Source of the DNA: Artemia franciscana
Lineage: Eukaryota; Arthropoda; Branchiopoda; Anostraca; Artemiidae
Reading direction: 5' to 3'
DNA: 64,000 nucleotides
Assembly: GCF_032884065.1 (NCBI RefSeq)
Contig: NW_027062618.1
Coordinates: forward strand, 1,592,848-1,656,847
Both the position numbers and the translations under genes were made by a program. The stretch's first letter is position 1. Each line of letters starts with the position of its first letter. The notes beneath the pieces are model-generated. The model ran no database searches and was not told the DNA's origin. It saw nothing but the letters and a program-made list of their open reading frames with translations. Positions 45,801 through 55,200 of this stretch are shown here, piece by piece.

Positions 45801-48800
45801 TGTTTCAAAGTAAAAAAAAAAAAAATATTGTTTTAAAAGACAATACGGGTTATTTATTACTTACACAGAGACTTCAACTTTAAATGATATAAATATACAG
45901 ACTAGGCCTGTTTCAATATCATATCAATTACCCAGTTCTTTTTGAAATTTTTTACTTTTTTAGAGACACTTTTAATGCTTTCTCTAGTCACTACGCTACG
46001 TTTGGCGCTAGTAGTTTCCAATTCCCACCTTTCCATCTTAAATCACGGAGAACCCGATTCTTATCAGTTACCCATACTCTTTGATTCTGCCTATAAGTCA
46101 ACTTTTCTAACTGTAATGTAACTACCACAAACTTGAACATTCTGCAAATACTTCAATCTTATTTACCTCTAAAAGTTCTCTTCGCTCTTCATTAGCAGCT
46201 CTGTATGCATCTGAGTCTTTGTAATTTTGAAACTCATTTTCTACACCTTTCATAGGTATCCAAGACTAGAATGAGAAGGAAATAAGAAAAATCAAAATTG
46301 AAATACAAACAGGAAATTCCTAATTAAATTTAGTAATCAAAACTACCATGACAGTAACATTTTAAGTGTGAACAAAATAAACTGCATGAATGCTCTTCTA
46401 AAAATACTATATGATGTTATAGTTTAAAATGTTGTATATAGTATTAAATGTTGTATTATAGTTTATTAGAGTTTGTTATATTGTATTATAGTTTAAATGT
46501 TGATGTTGTAGTTTAAAAAGAAACTACATGAATGCTCTTCTAACAATACTATATGATGTTATTGAGGTCACCCATCAAGATTATTATGTCTCAAAATTTC
46601 ATGATTTCGGCTTTGATTAATTGTCTTTTATCTAGACAATTTGAACTACATAGGGGCCAATGGGCAGTAAGAATAGTTTCAAATGAGTCATGATCAGAAA
46701 ATGAACATGTTTCACAGGTATAGTCAAAACGTCTTGGGGCTAATAACATCAAAATTGTCCTAGATGATTCATAAAGCATAATCTACTTTTAATAAAATTG
46801 GCCTTTCGCTTAATATTGCTAAACATGAGTATCTTAATTTCAATGTTTCTTTCTCTTATAAACCTCTAAGTTCTCAAAATTGATTTTCCCCTAATGTTCA
46901 TTCTTTTCACTGGATTGGTATTACCCTTAAAAACATCCAAACACTTAAGGAGAGTGCTTTGCACGACACTAAGGTGAAAATTCAGAAAAAAATAATCATG
47001 CTAAGAGCACTTTTCTCCCGATATGATTTTGTTTGGATGAATTACCTTGTTTGTCAGTTCTAGCTGAAATTACTTAAAGTAATTATGTTAGGAGTGTTTT
47101 ACTGATGATTTTAGTTTTAGTTTCTCGGTTTTACTTTATTCTACATTTTTGCTTTATGTGAATTTTACTTTGTTTTACTACTAAATTTTACTTTTTAGAA
47201 TTTATACTACTTTTTTTTATTTTAGAAAATTTGAGTTTTATTTCATTCTATTTTTTATTTTATTAGAATGTTACTTTTGTTTTATTGCTAAATTTTACTT
47301 TTTAAAATTTATACTACTTTTTGTTTTAGAAACTTGAATTTTATTTTATTCTAATATTTACTTTTTTTTACTACTAAATTTTACTATTTTGAATTTTTAT
47401 AACTTTTATTTTAGATAAGTTGAATTTTATTTTATTTTTGTTGTTGTTGTTTTTTAAGGACGGCTATTATACATTAATCGAAATAAGTAGTTGTGAGATA
47501 GCCGTTACTACGCGTTAGCCGTTTTACTTTACATTTTATCACCTTTGATTGTACATGAGTGTACAATCACGCACCCGTGTGCGATTGTACACCACGTTTA
47601 ACTTAATATTTCCTAGAAGCCAGTTTATTTATTAATGCATGAAATTAATTTCCCCACATTATGAGTTGTGCTAGGCGGCTTTTCAACACAGCTACCAGAA
47701 AAAAATATATATTGAACATTTCTCCACGTTTATTGATCTTTCCAAGAAGCCAGTGTACCTGCATTTATTGATGCGTAGAACTAGAACTAGTTCTAATGTT
47801 ATGGGGCAGGGGGAGACTTCCCCTCTCAGACCTCACCCCCCCAGGCCCCACCTGAAATTTAGTTTCTCCAAAAATCTTGTCATAACTAAGATAAACCTGT
47901 ATAACTCAAGCATCGACAGAAACGGGTCAGTTTTCTTTAGTATATCTTCATATATACTTTAGTATATGGCTAATTTTTCAATTTTACTATCATTTTCACT
48001 TTACTTGGGGAAACTGGCGCCAACTTTGCCCTCCCTCCAGGATTTTGATGAAATTACGCCACTGATAATGGGTTGCGTAAGACGGCTATTTAATACTGAA
48101 AATGGGTTGTGTGAGGCGGCTATTTAAAAAGAAGAACACACTCATTTAAAGTATACCCATCTATGAGGTCAACATACGTTGGCAAGTATATTCTGAAAAA
48201 TCTTGGAATAAATTATCATATGAAACGATAATCACTACCAGATTTGAACAGTAAAACTCAATTACTTACAAAAGAATAATCAGTACATTCACCGACATAG
48301 GACCAAGAAAATGTTCTGAATACCCTAAAATTATACGTTTTTGGCTCATTTGTTTTCTTTTGAGCGAAGTGTCTCCCTAGATTATTGTGAAAAGGTACAT
48401 GCTTATCAATTTTATTCTCATAATAAACAAGTATTAAAGATAGATTCCTGCTTTTATCACAAATGAAAGCTAAATCAGAGTAACTAAATGATTCTCAAAA
48501 GATTTAGCAAAATGACCAATAAAATTAATATGACTTTCGATATTCAATATTCAACACTGTATTAAACCTAAGAAGATAGGGGGCCAGGAGGATGAATTTT
48601 AAAAACTAATATAGATTAAGGGGATGCGCTACCTCAAGAGTCCTATCCTCTGGATCTTCTGCAACTTCATCCAACTTGTCACAAATCTTTTTCAGTCTGT
48701 TGAAAAGTGTGCGGATTGTTTTCATCTGTTCTAGAATTTTCATTTTCTTTTCGCTGTTTGCGGCTACTACAGCACCAAAATTGTTGGGTGGCTGGAACGA

Positions 48801-49140
48801 TAACAGTATATAAGGTAAGGGCGAAAACAGCAGAAGTCTTGGGAAGATTATTTGGATTATTTAAGACTAGAGAACGAAACTACCAAGATATGACTGAAGA
48901 CGGGACAAAGTCTGACTGAAGATTGTCAAAGAATATTCAGCCAAAAGGTCGAAGGGATCATTGTAATTAATACTATGTTCCTTTGGCACCGAGTGGGCCA
49001 GTTCATCGACGATATCACCAAAATTAAAATTATCAAACAAACACAACTTAGAAACAATAGAGAAATTTTCTCAGGACAATGGAATTTGATTCAGTGGATA
49101 TTTCGGCCCAGTGTCCAAGGGCACTACACCAAAAAAGAAA

Positions 49141-49204
<64 letters not shown>

Positions 49205-52200
49205 CTTACATAAAAATGCGAACATTAAAACTAAAAATGTTTTGAAAAAAAACTTTTTAAAACTGCCCTAGCATCAATACTTCAACGAAGTTCAACCAGG
49301 GAACTAAATTAAAGCAGAAATCTGATATTATTAAAGGATATAATTTAGAACCAAATACCAGGAACTCTACAGGCTTACCAGTTTTCTTAGAATCTCACGG
49401 AAGGAGACAAGAGATCGCAGGAAACAATTGAACATTAGATATGATGTAGGCTACTTTGTTCAATTATCTAGGCGATGAGCGGATCCAAATGAAATTAAGT
49501 GCTGAACAGCTTAGTAATAATCCAATTAATCTTAATTGATCTTAATTAATCTTAAATAATTAATCTTAATTAACTTATAAAGCAACAAAAAAGTATAGCT
49601 ACAAATTTTGTAACTCTCTTGTCCATTTCCCCCTCAAATCATTTGTCATGGCAATCTCTTTCTATGGTAATGTGTTTCCAGTATCTACTTTATAATTCAT
49701 TTTGGGAGATAGAACCTGCCATATATTCATTTAGGATTACAAGATCTTTTAGATTTCTCTAAATGAAAAGCCATTAGATTATCTTTAGAAGGCAAAATGC
49801 TCCCTTTATCATTTACTCCCCTCCTTCATCTAGAGAGGAACTATACATTATGAATACGCTTTTTTGGCTCATTCAAACCCCATACCTCCAGAAAATCCCT
49901 TGGGTCTCTATAAAGGACAGAATTGTGTACACCTACGACTGCAATATTCAGAAACGAAACAGAAACTACAAAACTTGTGAAGTCTACCTTAGACATGTTT
50001 TAGATTTACCCATGTGTTTTAAATAGTAAAGATTAACTATAAGACATGAAGCTTCCCTCTTGATAGAAACATGAGAACAGATTCCCCCAACCTGTGTTGT
50101 TGGGACATGTTCAAGAATACAAGTGTAGTAGGCAAATAATATAGGCAACGAGGTTAATAGAAAGAATCATACATAACTGTAAGTAGGTTATCTTAATCGT
50201 TTGAGTTATCTGGGAGTTCAACAAGAAACTGGAGTTACGAAGATTTTTTTTTCCATTGGAGGTCTCCAAGACTCCACGATTCTTTTGTTCACGTATGAAT
50301 GACGATGGATGTAAGAAGTTATTCTTTCTGTCAGAAAAGAAACAATATTTTCAAAATGTTAGAAATCTACTTTCAAATTCTACTTAATAGGATTAGCAGC
50401 CTTAAGCCTTTGTTATTGTAAATAATAATGTGCTATTGTTATTCCCAATTTTTTGAACAAAAAAAAAATGGACCACTTGAAAAAGACACGCAAACCATGA
50501 GCAAACCATAAGCAAACCATGAGCTTCAAAATCTGAGCTCCTATGAAAAGAAACAGATTTACAATTATAATAATATCACTTTCTACAGCTTGTAGGGAGT
50601 TGGGCTTAGAAAAAGCGTAGAAAAGTTTAGAAAATTTCAAAAGAAATGAAAAACCGGAAGTAACTGAACCCCAAAAATGAAAAATGAAGAACCCAACTCC
50701 AGGATGTACAACACACAAGAACGGGCGAGCACAGGCGTCAGTAGGACTGAATTTTTTCATAGGTTGAGCAGGATATTCGTCTATTGAAGATACCTTGTTA
50801 TAGTTTTATAGTTGGCTAATAAGACTTGTAGATTCCTAATGAACATATTTTAGGTAAACATAGACTTGCCTTCGTTTGTTAACTAGCTTAAAAGTTTCAT
50901 TTAAAAGATATAAATTTAAATAAATAAATTAAAAAATTAATAAGAAATTACAGATAAGAATAATTATTAAAAAATTATAATTATTTAAACTTAAATAAAT
51001 AAAAAAGTTACAAGTTTCTACAAATTTTCATATAAAATTTCGTATAAAAAATCGGTTTTGGATTCAATTTACTAGCTCAAAACTTAATATAATAATAATC
51101 AGTAAATACAACAATTAGAAAAGCGGCGAGGTTGATTGCCTTCCCTTTCTAATGTGCCTTTCCAATTCAGGAATACACGATTAGAATAACTAAAATACTT
51201 ATTCCTACTGAGATATAGGATGGTAATTTCTTTTTTCTCTTCGATCATTATTGTGCTTAGTGTTTATTGTTTGTTTAGTGTTTAATGCTCTTCAGTGTTT
51301 GTTAATACTCAGATTTTGGGTATTAATCTCTCTTTTTGTCTTTGGTCATGCCAACTATATCCAGTTCTGAGCAACAAAACAAAAGAAGTTGTTGTTTTTA
51401 AGTCCAGCGATTGAAATGAACATTATTATAACGCAAAAATTAGATAATACCTTCAAAAAACGCACATGAAGTCACAAACATAGTTTTGCGTTTTCACTGG
51501 GTGGAGAGGGATTTACCAAATTGGAAAAAAGTTCACTGAAAATGTTCAACTGAAGGTTAGAAAGTTAGTTTAGTCTTATCAGCCTTTGGTAATATATCTG
51601 TTTTGTTTTCATTTATTTAAACAAAATATAAGAATTACGATATAAATATTTAAATGTATTTAAATATGTTATATAATGAAGTATATAATTTAAATATAAA
51701 TATGTAAATAAGTTCGTTATTCCGCTTTTGAAATACAATAATTACGATATATATAATTAAATATATTTTAACATATTATATATTTCAACATATTTTACTA
51801 TATTGTATATATTCAGTATATATTACACATTGAGATCCAACTTGGCCAGAAACGCAAGATTTTAAATTTCAAATTGTTCACGGAATGAGCTTGTTGGCTC
51901 CTGTTTAGACTACATGTTGGATCTTATTTTGTTTGGACCCCACTTTCAACTAAACCATTATATATTTTTTAAATTTATTTGTTCATTTTTCTGGTCTCAG
52001 TTTTTTTGTGCAAGAGGGCACTCTTGGCACAAAAACTTACAGGTGTAAGTTCAAGTCGTTGGAAGAAAAAAAAGTTTTGGGGGAACTTATATTTTTTCTT
52101 TATATATCATAAAGAAAATAATAGTTTAAGCACAAAAATTCGAGCTGGTTAGAAAATACTTTTGGGGTGTTTTCGGTCTCGTTTTTTTTTTTTTTGTAAG

Positions 52201-55200
52201 AGTACCATTGCCTATTTTTTATTTTTATCTAAGATAATAGGGCTTTTGGTCCCTGATCCTTTAAAGTGCCACGAACAAATTTTTGTATGAATGACTGGTG
52301 TTATGTATTTCGACCAGCTCATCAAAGTTTAGGTTTACTGATGAGTTTTAATACAAATATACCTATATTGGTTCAAAATTTTCACTATTTTCAAATGGCG
52401 AACGTTTTAATGTGACCACTAAGAAATGTGCAAAAACTAAGCTCTTTTTTTAATAAAACTCAAAGATCTTTTGCACTGAGATCGGCGGCACAAAAAAAAA
52501 TTCATTGAGCTAACCTGTTGCTCTCATAACAAAGTGAGGAGAGAAGGCCTCTTATTTACTTGATTGTATGGTCGTGTTAGGAAAGTAATGTCTTTCTTTT
52601 TGTTTTACTTTTATTTTGATGGTAATTGGAAGGAGCTGAATGTTCTAAGGCACCTGCGGGTAGTACTGGATTGGGTAAAAAGAACTTAAGAGGATGTTAG
52701 GGTGACCAGCCCTGGTCTAATCCGTTGTACGTTTTTACTCTTTTTTAGGGGGGATGATATATACGAGTTACAAAGAGAATGATATCACTTGCTTTACTTC
52801 TCTGTAAATGACATCTAGAAAATAAAAGAGCGACATTAGATGATTCTGCTGCATATGTAATGAATGCAATAGGCCGCTTTGTAAAATAGGATATCACACA
52901 AAATTGGTGCACGAAGTTCAGCGTTTAACCTCGATTTTGTTCTGTAACGCGCTAACGGCTCTTATTTTCGGACAAACGCGCTAACCTTGCGTCTCTCTAC
53001 CATTCGGCTATTGATGGCTCTAGATAGGGTAAATTGTTGACAAATGACTTTGCTGAATGAGCCAGAAATGAGTTTGGGTTCGACAAGTTTACGCATCTTA
53101 CAAATAAGAAAAGATAAAATAAAGGGAAATTATTTTAATACAGTGACCCTGCAGCCAACTTTTCAACACAAAAGTGAACATGTTATGTCTCTTGTAAAGT
53201 AAAGCGCCAAGAGGATTTTCAACCTGTAGCATTGGTAGCGAAAAAAGAGCCTGTGACCCCTTGAACTAACCCCACCACCCCCCCCCCCCCCGTCTTGTCT
53301 AAAAATTTACAAGAGAAATGTAGGCGTATTATTCCTTATTTACAGCAGATTCACGCAAAGATTCCCAATCTGTATGATTAGCGAAGCAAGGATGACAATT
53401 AGCCTTTGCAGCTATTTCACCCCTCCCGCAGATATATAGGTATACTGCACCTTGTTTGAAATTAATAAAAAAAAGCTCTTTTCCTGATGGAAGCAAAGAC
53501 CAAAGGTTAAACATAAAACGAACAAAAATATTTGCTTAGCAAGTAATCTCAACATAAATATATTTAACATATATTTATTAAATATAACATATAATATTTT
53601 ACTAAATTTATAGAATTCTAAAAAAAAATACCGCTTTGTGGAAAACACAAAATCTACGCAACAAAATACCCCATCACCTTTTTAGCTTGGGTTCTTCTTA
53701 TCATGATTATGACACGCGAAATTCAAATAATCTTGTTCATGAGTTTCGGAATACTTCCCGGTTCTGCTCATGTCATCAGATACATGGGACCGTCCGTCTG
53801 GAATCCATTCCCACAGCAAGTTAAGGAATCAGAAAGTCTGCCTCAGCTGAAACGTCACCTCAAGGCCCATCTTCTGAACAATTAGTAATATTGAGTATGT
53901 TAGATTGAGAGAAGGGTATTTCCCCCCCATTTTGTTAAATTGATCATTTGTTTTTGTTTCGTTTCCTTTTTTCTGTTTTTCTTCTCCTTTTTTATAGTTT
54001 ATTTATCTTATTTATTTTTCTTTTTGATGTAAGTGAAATATTTTAAAGAAATGGATCGTATTTGATGTCAGCTATGCTTACAGGTCATTGCGGCCTTTTT
54101 TTTTAGCTGATGAATGAAAGTTTATTGTATTGTTTTTTGAATAAAAATACCTACCTACCTCCTATCTTGTCTAAGAAATTTTAGGAGAAACGTAGAAGTA
54201 TTTTTCCTTATTTACAGCAGATTCGCACAAAGATTCCCAATGTGTGTGATTAGAGAAGCAAGAACAACAATTGGTCTTTGCAACTACTTCCCCCCTCCAA
54301 TTGCAACATTTAGCAGATATACAGGTATATTGCACCTTGTCTGAAATTAATAAAAAAAAAAGCTTTTTTTTCTGATGGAAGTTAAGACCAAAGGTGAAAC
54401 ATAAAACGAACAAAAATAATTGCTTCGCAGGTGATATCAACGTAAATATCTGCACCGTTGGTTCAAATAAATTGTAATATCTCCCTAAATTTATAGAAAT
54501 TTGGAAAAAAAATATCGCTTTACTGAAAACACAAAATCTACGCTTAGAAGCAGAAACGTCCTTAGTTACAATGGAGAAAATAAAATACATCTTTATAATG
54601 CTTTCAATAGTCTTTCACCAGCCATCAAACTAGTGTTTATTTGCTTTACAATTTTAGTTCCCTCAAAACTTGAAGTAAGATCAGTTTTTCATTTTGATCT
54701 GACACCATTTTCGACGAGTTTTGGTTTCTATTTTAAAATTTGTGTAAACATATTTTCAAAATAACATTTTATTATCAAGATTAATCAAAATAGTAGTTAC
54801 CATTTCTGAATCAGCTAATAATGGCAATTTTTTCCATAGGCAGTTTTTTTAACATGTTCTAAAACTCATGGTTATCGTGCGCCATTGTTCACTCTTTATA
54901 TGAAATATCACACAGAGGATTTGATTTGTGACTGGACAAGCAACTTAGGTTGGTGGGACACACAGCAACTCCTCCTCCCCTGCTGCTAACATTTAAGCAT
55001 AAAGGTAGGGGTTTTGCACTTTGTTTCAAATTCTATTATGCATAGAATATCAAACTGTTTGATAGCAGAATAATGTCAGCTATGATCCATCAACAGCCTC
55101 CCCCTCCGTTACTTTTTAGCAGAAAAGGAGGCATGCGAAACTAAATCACACATTAAATTTCAACCTCTATTTTTTGGAGGCGCCAAGAAAACACGCAATT

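Noticed and set aside
50413-50760. 115-codon minus-strand open frame
   Set aside because: Hydrophobic from AT-rich composition, includes a minisatellite, no family match and no splice context.
52920-53035. tRNA-like sequence on the - strand (tagccgaatggtagagagacg)
   Set aside because: The phrase resembles an A box, but no proper B box, acceptor stem or T arm follows at the right spacing. At most a faint tRNA-derived SINE trace.
54171-54590. 139-codon minus-strand open frame
   Set aside because: It lies in one of two direct repeats; the other copy does not keep the frame intact, so it is unlikely to be a gene.
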